Assembly (NCBI GenBank): GCA_040901775.1
Contig: JBBDYF010000255.1
Location: forward strand, 1-64,000
Source of the DNA: CAYLLN01 sp040901775
Lineage (GTDB): Bacteria > Planctomycetota > Planctomycetia > Pirellulales > Pirellulaceae
Direction: 5' to 3'
Length of the DNA stretch: 64,000 bases
The translations under genes were made by a program, and so were the position numbers. The notes beneath the pieces were generated by a model that worked only from the letters and a program-made list of their open reading frames with translations, ran no database searches and was not told the origin of the DNA. Positions within the stretch are counted from its first letter, which is position 1. Every line of letters starts with the position of its first letter. Positions 26,915 through 36,561 of this stretch are shown piece by piece.

Positions 26915-28156
26915 ATGCTTCGCACGTTGTTTGCACTCGCGATGCTTGCCTGCCTGCCGCTGGTTGCCACGGCTGCGGATGCGCCTCCGAACGTCGTGAT
27001 TATCCTCTCCGACGATCAGGCCTGGTCCGACTACGGGTTTCTCGGCCATCCGCGGATCAAAACGCCCCACCTCGACCAGTTGGCGGCGGAAAGCGTCGTC
27101 TTCACCCGCGGCTATGTGCCCGATAGCCTCTGCCGGCCGAGCCTGATGTCGCTGATCACGGGACTTTACCCGCACCAGCACCTCGTGACCGGCAACGACC
27201 CGCGAGGCGACACGGATCGGCGCGAGCTGCTGAAGCACGTCCGCCGCCTGCCAACGCTGCCCAAGCTACTGGCCGAGCAGGGGTACGTCAGCTTTCAAAG
27301 CGGCAAGTGGTGGGAAGGGAACTTTGCCGAAGGAGGCTTTACCGCCGGCATGACCCACGGCGATCCGGCGCGCGGCGGGCGGCACGGCGACGAAGGGCTG
27401 AAGGTTGGTCGCCAGGGCTTGCAGCCGATTTACGACTTTCTGAAGACCAGCGAGGGGAAGCCGTTTTTCCTCTGGTATGCCCCGATGCTCCCGCACTCGC
27501 CCCACAATCCTCCGCCGCGGCTGCTCGCCAAGTACCGCGACCAGACCGATTCGATCCACGTCGCCCGCTATTGGGCGATGTGCGAGTGGTGGGACGAAAC
27601 GTGCGGCGAACTGCTGGCCCACCTCGATCAAAAAGGGCTGCGCGACAATACCCTCGTCGTCTATGTGACCGACAACGGCTGGATTCAGCAGCCCGACAGT
27701 CCGAAGTATGCTCCGCGCAGCAAACGCTCGCCGTATGAAGGAGGCATCCGCACGCCGATCATGCTCCGCTGGCCGGGCAAGTTGCAGCCGCGGCGCGACG
27801 AAACCTCGCTGGCCAGCTCGCTCGACCTGGCCCCGACCATTCTGGCCGCCTGCGGGCTAAAGCCGACGGTTGAAATGACTGGCATCAACCTGCTCGAGAT
27901 TGCCAAAGGAGCGAAAGCGGAACGCAACACGCTGGTCGGAGAGATTTTCGAGCACGACATTCCCGATATCGACCGGGCCGAGCCGGGCCTCTTGTTTCGC
28001 TGGTGCATCGACGGCGACTGGAAACTGATCCAATCGGCCGACGGGAGCCAGCGGGAACTTTACAATCTGAAAGCGGACCCGCGGGAAACCAACGATTTGG
28101 CTGCGGCCGAGCCGGCCCGCGTGGCGGACCTGGCCGCCAAGATTAAGCCCTGGTAA
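26915..28156 (+). CDS. Secreted sulfatase with CRPSL-type active-site motif
   Basis: A 413-residue exported sulfatase hydrolysing sulfate esters, probably of polysaccharides. Signal peptide MLRTLFALAMLACLPLVATA begins at ATG 26915. The metal site is NVVIILSDDQAWSDYG (Asp-Asp), then HLDQLAAESVVFTRGY. The residue converted to formylglycine would be the Cys in DSLCRPSLMSLITG. Classic sulfatases have C-x-P-S-R; here the Arg is Leu, a variant also seen in planctomycete relatives. Later blocks YVTDNGW and KRSPYEGGIRTP are canonical. It starts after a long spacer with no obvious ribosome site. The gene is convergent with a lipase-like gene 10 bp downstream. Confidence 0.93.
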   Translation: MLRTLFALAMLACLPLVATAADAPPNVVIILSDDQAWSDYGFLGHPRIKTPHLDQLAAESVVFTRGYVPDSLCRPSLMSLITGLYPHQHLVTGNDPRGDTDRRELLKHVRRLPTLPKLLAEQGYVSFQSGKWWEGNFAEGGFTAGMTHGDPARGGRHGDEGLKVGRQGLQPIYDFLKTSEGKPFFLWYAPMLPHSPHNPPPRLLAKYRDQTDSIHVARYWAMCEWWDETCGELLAHLDQKGLRDNTLVVYVTDNGWIQQPDSPKYAPRSKRSPYEGGIRTPIMLRWPGKLQPRRDETSLASSLDLAPTILAACGLKPTVEMTGINLLEIAKGAKAERNTLVGEIFEHDIPDIDRAEPGLLFRWCIDGDWKLIQSADGSQRELYNLKADPRETNDLAAAEPARVADLAAKIKPW

Positions 28157-28166
28157 CCGAGAACCG

Positions 28167-28805
28167 CTACGCCGCTTCGGCCATGATCTCGGGTCGCTTA
28201 AACCGGCCATGCTCAAGAAAATGTTGCACCTGGTCGGCTGTCTCTTGCTTGAAGAGCAGCGACGAGTGCAATCCCGGCAGAGTGATGTGATCGGTCTCGC
28301 AGCCCAGGCGAGTGCTCGCCTCGCACACCAGGTAGTCGGTCGAAGCGGCGATGACGCCCAGTTCGGGCACCTTGGGGAGCGGCAGCTTACAGACGAAGCT
28401 GTCGGCGCCGTCGGCCAACTGCAGGATGGGTGGGAAAAACCTGCCGACCCACGGTGCCAGCCGCGAGGCGATGTGCGAGCCGCGATTGGGTGGCGCGACC
28501 ATGACGAACCGTCCCAATCGCTGGGGGCAATACTCGGCCAGCGCCAGGCGGGCGATGATGCCGCCCATGCTGTGCGTCACGAGGTGAATTCGCCCGGTAT
28601 CGGCGGCGGAATCGAGATCGCGCAACAGCGCGGCCAAACTTCGGCCGTGTTGCTCGATCGGCGACCAGAGGCTCGAGTAGCCCCAGTTTGAAATTTTGCC
28701 CAATCCAGCCGCCAGCGCGCGGGCCAAAGGGGCCATAATAATGCGGCTCGCCGCGAGTCCGTGAATCAAAACGACCGCGTCATGTTTGAGGTGAGATGGC
28801 GTCAT
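28167..28805 (-). CDS. Lipase/esterase-like alpha/beta hydrolase
   Basis: A 212-residue alpha/beta hydrolase. AAGGAGG lies 8 bases before the ATG, an excellent ribosome site. AVVLIHGLAASRIIM is the oxyanion strand; the nucleophile elbow is HLVTHSMGGIIARL; the acid and His lie in GCETDHITLPGLHSSLL. It lacks a signal peptide, so it is probably cytoplasmic or membrane-associated. The family includes PGAP1-like esterases and triacylglycerol lipases; the short length (212) suggests a small esterase. It is encoded downstream of, and on the same strand as, the MoxR-type ATPase gene, 106 bp apart. Confidence 0.9.
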   Translation of the reverse strand: MTPSHLKHDAVVLIHGLAASRIIMAPLARALAAGLGKISNWGYSSLWSPIEQHGRSLAALLRDLDSAADTGRIHLVTHSMGGIIARLALAEYCPQRLGRFVMVAPPNRGSHIASRLAPWVGRFFPPILQLADGADSFVCKLPLPKVPELGVIAASTDYLVCEASTRLGCETDHITLPGLHSSLLFKQETADQVQHFLEHGRFKRPEIMAEAA

Positions 28806-28911
28806 GGTGTTGCCTCCTTCTAAGACTATTTTAGATTGAAGCAACTATCGGGCCAGTTAAAAAGGCGATTCCCGGGCAGCTTGTCGGGGAATCTGCCGTT
28901 TTGACGCCCGA

Positions 28912-30330
<1,419 letters not shown>

Positions 30331-30493
30331 GCTGTCACTGCTGTCGTAAGAATCGAACCGGAAGGGGGCGGCAACGACGCCGATTGTCTTGACGCTGTTT
30401 GGTGAATTCTATATCACCCGTCAACTGTCCGGTGGCGCCAGGCACTTCTGCGCCAATCCGACATGGACCTCCTTGGAAGGACGATCAGCCATC

Positions 30494-31531
30494 ATGCCTG
30501 CGGCGAAGCGCATCTCGATCATCATGGAGTGGGAAAACGTCCAGTTTGCCGAGGACGCGCGGGCCGGCAAAGTGCTGGCGGCCCTCGCCGCGCAAGCCGA
30601 CGCATTGCTGAGCGCTTCCGGGCATGGGTCGCGCGAGATCGCCGCGCCTATCGAATTGCTGGTCCTGTTCGACGATGCGAGCGCCGTGCAAGGCGAGATC
30701 GAAGCCGTCTTGCAACGGGCCGTCGGAACCACCTCGTCGCTGTTGGTGCGCGTGGTGGCGACTGCGGGCCTGAGCTACTTTTCGCTGAAGAACCGCGGAG
30801 TGCAGCTTAGCACGGGCGACCTGATCGTCTTCCTCGACAGCGACGTCATTCCGCAGCCAGGCTGGCTGGCCACGCTCGTCGGTTCGTTCGACGATCCCGA
30901 GGTGCAAGTGGTCGGCAGCCGGGCCTTTGTCCGGGGCGAGTCCGCTTATTCTCGCACCGTCGCCTTGACCTGGTTTTTTCAGCCTTTGCCCGAAACGGCT
31001 GAGCTGTTGCCGGTCGAGCACTTTCACGCCAACGGAGTCGCCTTCCGCCGGGCGGTCGCGGTGGCCAACCCATTTCCCGAGACGCCCGGCCAATCGCGCG
31101 GCGCCGGGTGGGATCTGGCCAACCAATTGCAGGCCCAGGGAACCCGGCTGCACGAGCATTCCGGAGCGCTTCTGGATCATCCGCCGCCGCACGGACTGCG
31201 GAACTATGCCCGCCGGGCCCTTGTGCATGGCAGCGACGACCTGCTCTCGATCCGCCGCCGCAAGGGGAAGTACAGCGGCCGGCTGTCGCTCTCGATCCGG
31301 CGAACGGCCAGAAAATGGCGGCAAGCCCTGGCCAACCTGATCTGCCACCGCCGCCGCGTCGGGCTAAGCTGGCCCGCCATGCCGCTGGCGGTCGCCTTCG
31401 TCAGCTTCTATTTCGGCTGCTACCTGGTGGGGGACTTGCAGGCTCGTCTGGCGAGCAGCGCACGCCCGGCGGACGAAAAGGTGGGCGGCCTAGTCTCGCG
31501 CTGGCCGCTACGCCTTTGGCAGCAGGCTTAG
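30494..31531 (+). CDS. GT2-type glycosyltransferase with C-terminal membrane helix
   Basis: A 345-residue glycosyltransferase of family 2 type. ATG 30494 is the likely start because the longer upstream frame has no ribosome site. Nucleotide-sugar and metal-binding features: ISIIMEWEN (strand 1), LKNRGVQLSTGDLIVFLDSDVIPQPGWL (the D-x-D motif DSD), and HFHANGVAFRRAV (acceptor region). A hydrophobic helix (about 293-313, PLAVAFVSFYFGCYLVG) near the C-terminus and a basic stretch before it suggest membrane association. Substrate unknown. The last 24 bases overlap the 3' end of the BMC protein gene on the other strand. Confidence 0.88.
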   Translation: MPAAKRISIIMEWENVQFAEDARAGKVLAALAAQADALLSASGHGSREIAAPIELLVLFDDASAVQGEIEAVLQRAVGTTSSLLVRVVATAGLSYFSLKNRGVQLSTGDLIVFLDSDVIPQPGWLATLVGSFDDPEVQVVGSRAFVRGESAYSRTVALTWFFQPLPETAELLPVEHFHANGVAFRRAVAVANPFPETPGQSRGAGWDLANQLQAQGTRLHEHSGALLDHPPPHGLRNYARRALVHGSDDLLSIRRRKGKYSGRLSLSIRRTARKWRQALANLICHRRRVGLSWPAMPLAVAFVSFYFGCYLVGDLQARLASSARPADEKVGGLVSRWPLRLWQQA

Positions 31532-32158
31532 CACCGCCGCGCTTGGTCGGGCAATGACGTGGCTGGCAATCAGTTTGCCCAGTCCTTGCACCTTGGCGGC
31601 GCCGGCTTCGATGGCGGCCTGCACGGCGGCGACATCGCCGCGAACGACGACCGTGATGTAGCCGCCGCCGAGCTTTTCTTTGCCGATCACTTCGACATTG
31701 GCCGCCTTGCAGGCGCTGTCGATCGCCTCGAACACGGCGGTAAAGCCCTGCGTTTCGATGAAGCCGAGCGCAAAGACGTTGTCTGCCACAGATTTACCCT
31801 CGCCCCGCTGGGGGGAACGTGCCGTTTCCAGAACTTCGTAATTTGGTGTTTTGACGACCGCTTGCTGAATCAGCGGGCTCACTTCCGCAGCGCTCATCAG
31901 GGCCGCCCAGGCGCGCTCGTCGGGCCGGTTGATGACCGTGCCCACCGGTTTGCCGCCCAACCGCTCGGCAGCCTGCTTGCCCGCTGCGATGGCGGTCTGA
32001 ACCGAATCGACCGGGCCCGCTACCTTGAGCACCATGCCCAAGAAGTCGTTCGACTCGGCCTGCAGCAAGCGAATGCCAGCCGCTTTGTCCATCGCGTCGA
32101 GCGCCACCAGGGCGGGCGTCAGGCCGGTGACTTCGAGAATGCCCAGAGCGGCGGTCAC
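31508..32158 (-). CDS. Tandem-domain bacterial microcompartment shell protein (BMC-T)
   Basis: A 216-residue protein starting at GTG (complement 32156-32158). Two BMC folds in tandem: about residues 4-90 (AALGILEVTGLTPALVALDAM ... KVAGPVDSVQTAIAAG) and 128-205 (ALGFIETQGFTAVFEAIDSA ... VVRGDVAAVQAAIEAG), the arrangement of trimeric BMC-T shell proteins. BMC shells enclose catabolic enzymes; planctomycete compartments are associated with L-fucose and L-rhamnose degradation. No BMC-H, BMC-P or core enzyme lies within the window; the nearest possible functional relation is rhamnulokinase at 40118-41617. So the gene is an orphan shell subunit. The last 24 bp overlap the convergent glycosyltransferase gene. 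Confidence 0.93.
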   Translation of the reverse strand: MTAALGILEVTGLTPALVALDAMDKAAGIRLLQAESNDFLGMVLKVAGPVDSVQTAIAAGKQAAERLGGKPVGTVINRPDERAWAALMSAAEVSPLIQQAVVKTPNYEVLETARSPQRGEGKSVADNVFALGFIETQGFTAVFEAIDSACKAANVEVIGKEKLGGGYITVVVRGDVAAVQAAIEAGAAKVQGLGKLIASHVIARPSAAVLSLLPKA

Positions 32159-32461
32159 GGGGGACTCTTGCGGGTGGGGAAGCGACGCTGAAAGGATCTG
32201 GCCAGGAGGCTCAAGACGGGGACTTGAACCAATATAGCTTGCCTAAATTGCCCGCGTAGGGCCCGCCGGCTGGCGAAAACTGGCGAGGTTGCCCCTCGTC
32301 AGGTGGATGTAAGTGCAATAGAATGCAAGGTTTGCAGCACTTTGCTCGTTTCGGCCTCCACCCCTTCTGATCGCCCTAGAACCAGCTAGTAGCTCCTAAA
32401 GAAGCCTGCACCGTCGAATGGGAAGTAACCGATTGCGTCGAAGAATCAAGAGGTTGAAGCC
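32159..32461. other. 303-bp region without a gene
   Basis: Promoter region of the BMC gene on the left and leader of the 32462 gene on the right. I see no palindrome or RNA gene that I can support. Confidence 0.35.
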
Positions 32462-32701
32462 ATGATGACGCCCCAGTCCGTTCTTGGATATGTCAAAGCC
32501 GAGCCGTTTCGACCTTTTCGACTCCATGTAGCAAGTGGGCGGACATTCGACGTTCGGCACCCTGAAATGATTAAAATTCTTAAGAGCAGCGTGTTGGTGT
32601 TTAAGGTTAACGGCGATATCGCAGACATCCCCGACGAGTGGGAAAGCATATCGCTAATGCTGACAGAATCGATCTCTCATCTGGAAACCCCAGTTCGTTG
32701 A
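32462..32701 (+). CDS. Small conserved-looking hypothetical protein
   Basis: A 79-residue protein with the patterns AEPFRPFRLHVASGRTFDVRHPEMIKIL and KVNGDIADIPDEW, i.e. a short beta-rich protein. I recall similar planctomycete hypotheticals with FRPFR and HPE motifs, but not a function. No signal or membrane segment. The ATG at 32462 is followed by a second ATG. It lies 7 bp upstream of rimO and may be cotranscribed, so a role related to ribosome modification or none at all cannot be decided. Confidence 0.6.
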   Translation: MMTPQSVLGYVKAEPFRPFRLHVASGRTFDVRHPEMIKILKSSVLVFKVNGDIADIPDEWESISLMLTESISHLETPVR

Positions 32702-32708
32702 CAGAATT

Positions 32709-34121
32709 ATGAAGTTGAACAACGCGAATAAGGGAACCTACGCCTTCGTCAGCCTGGGCTGCCCAAAGAACCTGGTCGATAGCGAACGGATGCTCGGCCT
32801 GTTGCAGATCGACGGCTACGAGCTGGTGAGCGAGCCGGACGGGGCCGATTTTGTCGTCGTCAACACTTGCGGCTTCATCGAGCGAGCCCGCACCGAGTCG
32901 TTCTCGGCGATCGACGAAATGCTGAGCCTCAAGCAACAGGGCAAGACGCGCGGCGTCATCGTCACGGGCTGCCTGGCCGAGCGGCAAAAAGAACAACTGC
33001 TGGAAGATCGACCCGGCATCGACCAACTGGTCGGGGTTTTTGGCCGCGAAGAGATCACCCGCGTCGCCGACCGGCTGGTCGGACGGCTAGAAGAGCAGCG
33101 GACGGTGTTTCGCCCCGCTCCGATCCGTGCGCTCTCAGACAAGGACCGCCTGCGAATCACGCCGCGGCATTTCGCTTATCTCAAGATTTCAGAAGGGTGC
33201 GACCGGCTTTGCACGTTCTGCGCCATTCCCAAGATGCGCGGCAAACACGCCACCAAGCCGATCGATGAGGTGCTGGCCGAGGCCGAGCAACTGGCCGCGG
33301 ACGGCGTACGCGAGTTGATCGTCGTCGCCCAGGACACCACCTACTACGGGATGGACCTGTACGGCGAATCGCGACTGGCCGAACTGTTGCGGCGGCTCGA
33401 GCAGGTGCCGGGGATCGATTGGATTCGGCTGATGTATTTCTATCCGATGTACATCGACGACGAACTGCTGAGTGTCATCGCCGACAGCAGCAAGATCTTG
33501 CCGTATATCGACATTCCGTTGCAACATGCCAGCGATGGCATGCTCCGCCGGATGGCGCGGCGCGTCACCCGCGACCAGACCGAAGAGCTGCTGGGCCGCC
33601 TGCGGTCGCGAATAAAGAATCTATCTCTGCGGACGACGTTTATCACCGGTTTTCCCGGCGAAACTGACGACGACTTCGCCCAACTGGTCGATTTCGTGCA
33701 GCGGCACAAGTTCGAGCGAATGGGTGTGTTCACCTATTCGTTCGAGCCCGACACGCCCGCCGCGAACCTGCCCGATCAGGTGCCGACCGACGTGATGGAG
33801 GCTCGCCGCGATGCGCTCATGCAGGTGCAGCAAGGCATCTCGCTCGCTTGGAACGAGGCGCAGGTCGGCCGCACGCTCGATGTGATTCTGGATCAACCGG
33901 TGCCGGGCGAGAAGAACGTCTGGGTCGGCCGCAGCCAGTACGACGCGCCCGACGTGGATGGGCTGGTATTCGTCACGGGCGATCAATACAAGCTGCGCGC
34001 GGGCGACATCGTTCCCAGCAAGATCGTCGCCGTGCAAGAGTACGACCTGGCGGCCGTGGCGGCGGGCAAGCCCAAGCCGCGTCAATCGCCCGTGATAAAG
34101 AAGCTTGCTGGAATTGGCTAA
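32709..34121 (+). CDS. rimO: Ribosomal protein S12 methylthiotransferase
   Basis: Radical-SAM methylthiotransferase of 470 residues that modifies an Asp of ribosomal protein S12 to beta-methylthio-Asp. The N-terminal UPF0004 domain carries SLGCPKNLVDSERMLG, NTCGFIERAR and TGCLAER, with three Cys for the auxiliary cluster. The radical-SAM cluster motif is EGCDRLCTFCAIPKMRGK. PLQHASDGMLRRMAR and TFITGFPGETDDDF are family blocks. The C-terminal TRAM-like domain has VWVGRSQYDAPDVDGLVF. The SLGCPKN-VDSE start separates RimO from the tRNA enzyme MiaB. No Shine-Dalgarno is evident at the ATG. The following gene pair is a toxin/antitoxin-like unit. Confidence 0.95.
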   Translation: MKLNNANKGTYAFVSLGCPKNLVDSERMLGLLQIDGYELVSEPDGADFVVVNTCGFIERARTESFSAIDEMLSLKQQGKTRGVIVTGCLAERQKEQLLEDRPGIDQLVGVFGREEITRVADRLVGRLEEQRTVFRPAPIRALSDKDRLRITPRHFAYLKISEGCDRLCTFCAIPKMRGKHATKPIDEVLAEAEQLAADGVRELIVVAQDTTYYGMDLYGESRLAELLRRLEQVPGIDWIRLMYFYPMYIDDELLSVIADSSKILPYIDIPLQHASDGMLRRMARRVTRDQTEELLGRLRSRIKNLSLRTTFITGFPGETDDDFAQLVDFVQRHKFERMGVFTYSFEPDTPAANLPDQVPTDVMEARRDALMQVQQGISLAWNEAQVGRTLDVILDQPVPGEKNVWVGRSQYDAPDVDGLVFVTGDQYKLRAGDIVPSKIVAVQEYDLAAVAAGKPKPRQSPVIKKLAGIG

Positions 34122-34170
34122 GGTGTATAATGGGCGAGGGCGAAGTTCAGCCTGAGGGAGATTGATAGCA

Positions 34171-34416
34171 ATGGATCCAATTACGATTCCCACTAGTCTC
34201 GTTTCGGTGTTCGGAGTGACCCAGCCCGCTCGCGTCTGCGACGAGGACGGGAATGTATTGGGGTACTACACCCCGCGGCGCGAAGCTACCGAGGCCGACT
34301 ACGATTGGGCCATGAACAACATCACCAAAGAAGAGATTGAAGCGTCCTTGGCGTCGGGGCCAGGCCGCCCGCTCGCGGAAATACTGGCGGACCTGCGCAG
34401 TAAGTATGGTCCATGA
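34171..34416 (+). CDS. Putative antitoxin of ParE-like pair
   Basis: An 81-residue protein from ATG 34171 (GAGGGAG about 10 bases upstream; a TTG 9 bp earlier gives a longer version). The N-terminal half has ITIPTSLVSVFGVTQPARVCDEDGNVLGYYTPR, which looks like a DUF or beta-sheet N-terminal seen in small planctomycete antitoxin-like proteins; the C-terminal half ends EIEASLASGPGRPLAEILADLR, the helical antitoxin-like pattern (GRPLAEILxxL). It overlaps the next gene by 4 bases (ATGA), the translational coupling typical of type II toxin-antitoxin operons. Confidence 0.7.
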   Translation: MDPITIPTSLVSVFGVTQPARVCDEDGNVLGYYTPRREATEADYDWAMNNITKEEIEASLASGPGRPLAEILADLRSKYGP

Positions 34417-34667
34417 AATACACTGTCGTCACCACTACGATTGCCGACTATCAACTGGCGGCCATCTGGCTCTATGCCTCAAATCGCCAGCAAGTGGCGG
34501 ACGCTTTCGATCGCCTTGAAGCATCGCTCAAACTCGATGCTCATTTGCAGGGTCGGCATCATCCAGACGGATGGCGCGTGACCGCGCACTCGCCAATCGT
34601 AATCACTTTCCGAGTCAGCGAGCCGGATCGTTTGGCGACCATCTTGTCGGTTCATTATCGCCCTTAG
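34413..34667 (+). CDS. RelE/ParE-family toxin-like protein
   Basis: An 84-residue RelE/ParE-like protein. It contains YTVVTTTIADYQLAAIWL, ADAFDRLEASLKLDAHLQGR and the strand-rich end VTAHSPIVITFRVSEPDRLATILSVHYR, matching the usual helix-helix-sheet plan. Family members either cleave mRNA on ribosomes (RelE) or poison gyrase (ParE), with activity held by the upstream antitoxin. No catalytic residue set is unmistakable, so ParE-like rather than RelE-like is a guess. The coupling with the upstream gene supports the pair assignment. Confidence 0.75.
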   Translation: MKYTVVTTTIADYQLAAIWLYASNRQQVADAFDRLEASLKLDAHLQGRHHPDGWRVTAHSPIVITFRVSEPDRLATILSVHYRP

Positions 34668-34677
34668 TCGCGCGACG

Positions 34678-35298
34678 GTGCCCGTGCCCTCACCCTCTAA
34701 CACCATCCTCAACGTCCCCAACATTCTCACGGCGATCCGCCTGTTGCTGGCGGTCGTCGTCTTCGTGCTGATTCCCTTGGGCCACTATGTCGGGGCGACG
34801 ATCGTTTTCGTCCTGGCCGCTTCGACCGATTGGATCGACGGCTGGTGGGCCCGCCGGTTCAACCAGGTGACCAAGCTGGGGCGAATCTTCGATCCCTTCG
34901 TCGATAAAATCATCATCTGCGGCGCGTTCATTTTTTTGGCGGCCGTGCCGGGGAGCGGCATCCTTGCTTGGATGGCGGTCGTCATCATGGGGCGCGAGAT
35001 GCTGGTCACCGCGATCCGCGGCTTCATCGAGCAGCAGGGGGGCGACTTCTCGGCCCAGATGTCGGGCAAGTTGAAGATGGTGTTTCAGTGCGTGGCCGTC
35101 GTGGCCAGCCTGCTGGCGCTGCGGCACTGGCAAGAGGCCAGCCTCCAAAATGCCGGCCTGGCGGAAACGACCTTGCCGCTCCCCCAGTGGCTGTTTTGGA
35201 CGCTGCATACCTCGGTCTGGCTGGCGATCGTCTCGACCATTTGGTCGGGCCTGGAATACATCGTCGCTGCGGCGCGCCTGATGAGCCGGGAGGCCTAA
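34678..35298 (+). CDS. pgsA: CDP-diacylglycerol-glycerol-3-phosphate 3-phosphatidyltransferase
   Basis: A 206-residue integral membrane enzyme making phosphatidylglycerol phosphate, first committed step to phosphatidylglycerol. The CDP-alcohol phosphotransferase signature D-G-x2-A-R-x8-G-x3-D-x3-D is complete in DWIDGWWARRF, then KLGRIFDPFVDKI. Several hydrophobic helices follow (VFVLIPLGHY, GAFIFLAAVPG, MVFQCVAVVASLL, VWLAIVSTIWSGLEYIV). The start GTG at 34678 is 10 bp after the toxin-like gene. It is followed within 3 bp by a CPBP protease gene, and the two are probably one transcript. Confidence 0.94.
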   Translation: MPVPSPSNTILNVPNILTAIRLLLAVVVFVLIPLGHYVGATIVFVLAASTDWIDGWWARRFNQVTKLGRIFDPFVDKIIICGAFIFLAAVPGSGILAWMAVVIMGREMLVTAIRGFIEQQGGDFSAQMSGKLKMVFQCVAVVASLLALRHWQEASLQNAGLAETTLPLPQWLFWTLHTSVWLAIVSTIWSGLEYIVAAARLMSREA

Positions 35299-35301
35299 CG
35301 G

Positions 35302-36465
35302 ATGCATCCTGCCGTAGCGGTCGCTTATACGCTGACGCTGTCCATCCTGGTCGCCGGCGCGGCGTGCTGGGCGCTCACCGGGCTGAAGCTGCTGGCCCTT
35401 TCCCGCTCGGATTCGCTCCGCGGCATGGCGCGGGCAATTCTAGGCCTACTGCAGATTCGCCCCGGCTTGCCGCTGGTCGCGTGGACCCCGCGTCGCGCCG
35501 TCCCCTGGGGCCTGATTGATCTGGTCGCCGTGATCGTGCTTTACATTGTCGCGATTTTCGCGGCTCAACTGCTGTTCGCCGGCCTGGGCTGGCTTCCTCA
35601 GGCCGCGAACGGAAAAGAATTGACGCTGGCCGACAAGGGCCTATTGGTCTGGATGAACATCGTGGTCTCGCTGGGGCTGTTGGCGGTGGCCTTGCCGCTG
35701 ATCGTCCTGCGAACCGGCGCGAACTGGCGCGACCTGGGATTTTCGTGGCGCGAGGCGTGGTCCGACCTGAAGCTGGGCGCGATCGCCTTCGTGATGCTGG
35801 CGCCTCCCGTGTATGCAATTCAGGGGACGCTTCACTATTATTGGAAGCCGAGCAAGCATCCGCTGCTCGAGATGTTCAAAGAATCGCCCGACGCAGGCTT
35901 CTTCGCGCTGCTATTTGTCGCGGCGGCGGTCGTGGCCCCGATTTTTGAAGAACTGGTCTTTCGCGTCTTGCTGCAAGGGTTTTTGGAGCGGGCTTTCAGC
36001 ATTTGCCGGCGGGCTTACAACTTTCAGGACCAGATCCTCGAACTGGTCTTTGGCACTTCTTCACAAAACGCCCCATTGCAGCCGGCCGTTGTGGCGGATT
36101 CGACGCTCCTGCAACCATTCACTCCCGCAGGCGAACTGAATCCCTATCTGCCCCCGGCGATCCTACTGGACTCGACCGAAACGCCTATCCGCGCCGAACT
36201 GGCCGACGAGGCGATGCCGCCACCGCTCACCGACTGGCGGGCTTTTTTCCCCATCGCCCTGAGCGCGTTGATCTTTGCCCTGATGCACTATTCGCACGGG
36301 CCAGACTGGGTAGCGCTGACCCTGCTCGCCGCGGGCATGGGATACCTCTACCAGCGAACCCACCGGCTGCTGCCGAGTTTGGTGGTGCATGTTTTGCTGA
36401 ACAGCCTGAGCATGTTCGGGCTGTGGGTTCAGATCTACGCGCTGCCGCCCGATCTCAAGGGATGA
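35302..36465 (+). CDS. CPBP-family intramembrane metalloprotease
   Basis: About 387 residues with multiple helices. GGAGG precedes the ATG. Motif 1 EELVFRVLLQGFLER carries the Glu-Glu pair with the Arg; motif 2 FALMHYSHGPDW has the conserved Phe and His; motif 3 HVLLNSLSMF has His and Asn. This is the metal-binding pattern of the CPBP (Abi/CAAX protease-like) family. Between motifs 1 and 2 lies an extended, non-membrane loop of about 80 residues (NFQDQILELVFGTSSQNAPL through ADEAMPPPLTDW) that typical members lack. The downstream gene is separated by 96 bp. Substrates of bacterial CPBP proteases are mostly unknown. Confidence 0.9.
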   Translation: MHPAVAVAYTLTLSILVAGAACWALTGLKLLALSRSDSLRGMARAILGLLQIRPGLPLVAWTPRRAVPWGLIDLVAVIVLYIVAIFAAQLLFAGLGWLPQAANGKELTLADKGLLVWMNIVVSLGLLAVALPLIVLRTGANWRDLGFSWREAWSDLKLGAIAFVMLAPPVYAIQGTLHYYWKPSKHPLLEMFKESPDAGFFALLFVAAAVVAPIFEELVFRVLLQGFLERAFSICRRAYNFQDQILELVFGTSSQNAPLQPAVVADSTLLQPFTPAGELNPYLPPAILLDSTETPIRAELADEAMPPPLTDWRAFFPIALSALIFALMHYSHGPDWVALTLLAAGMGYLYQRTHRLLPSLVVHVLLNSLSMFGLWVQIYALPPDLKG

Positions 36466-36561
36466 ATCGGCTGGCGGTTCCTGTTCGCTGCCCCCTGGCA
36501 CATTCGACCGTCAGGCCGCAAACTCTGGTACTTCACCAAACCAGTTTAGGAGGCGGGCGTC

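Noticed and set aside
32180..32240. Possible tRNA T-arm (GGTTCAAGTCCCC on minus strand)
   Set aside because: The five-base stem around the TTCAAGT loop does not pair properly and no acceptor, D or anticodon arms are seen.
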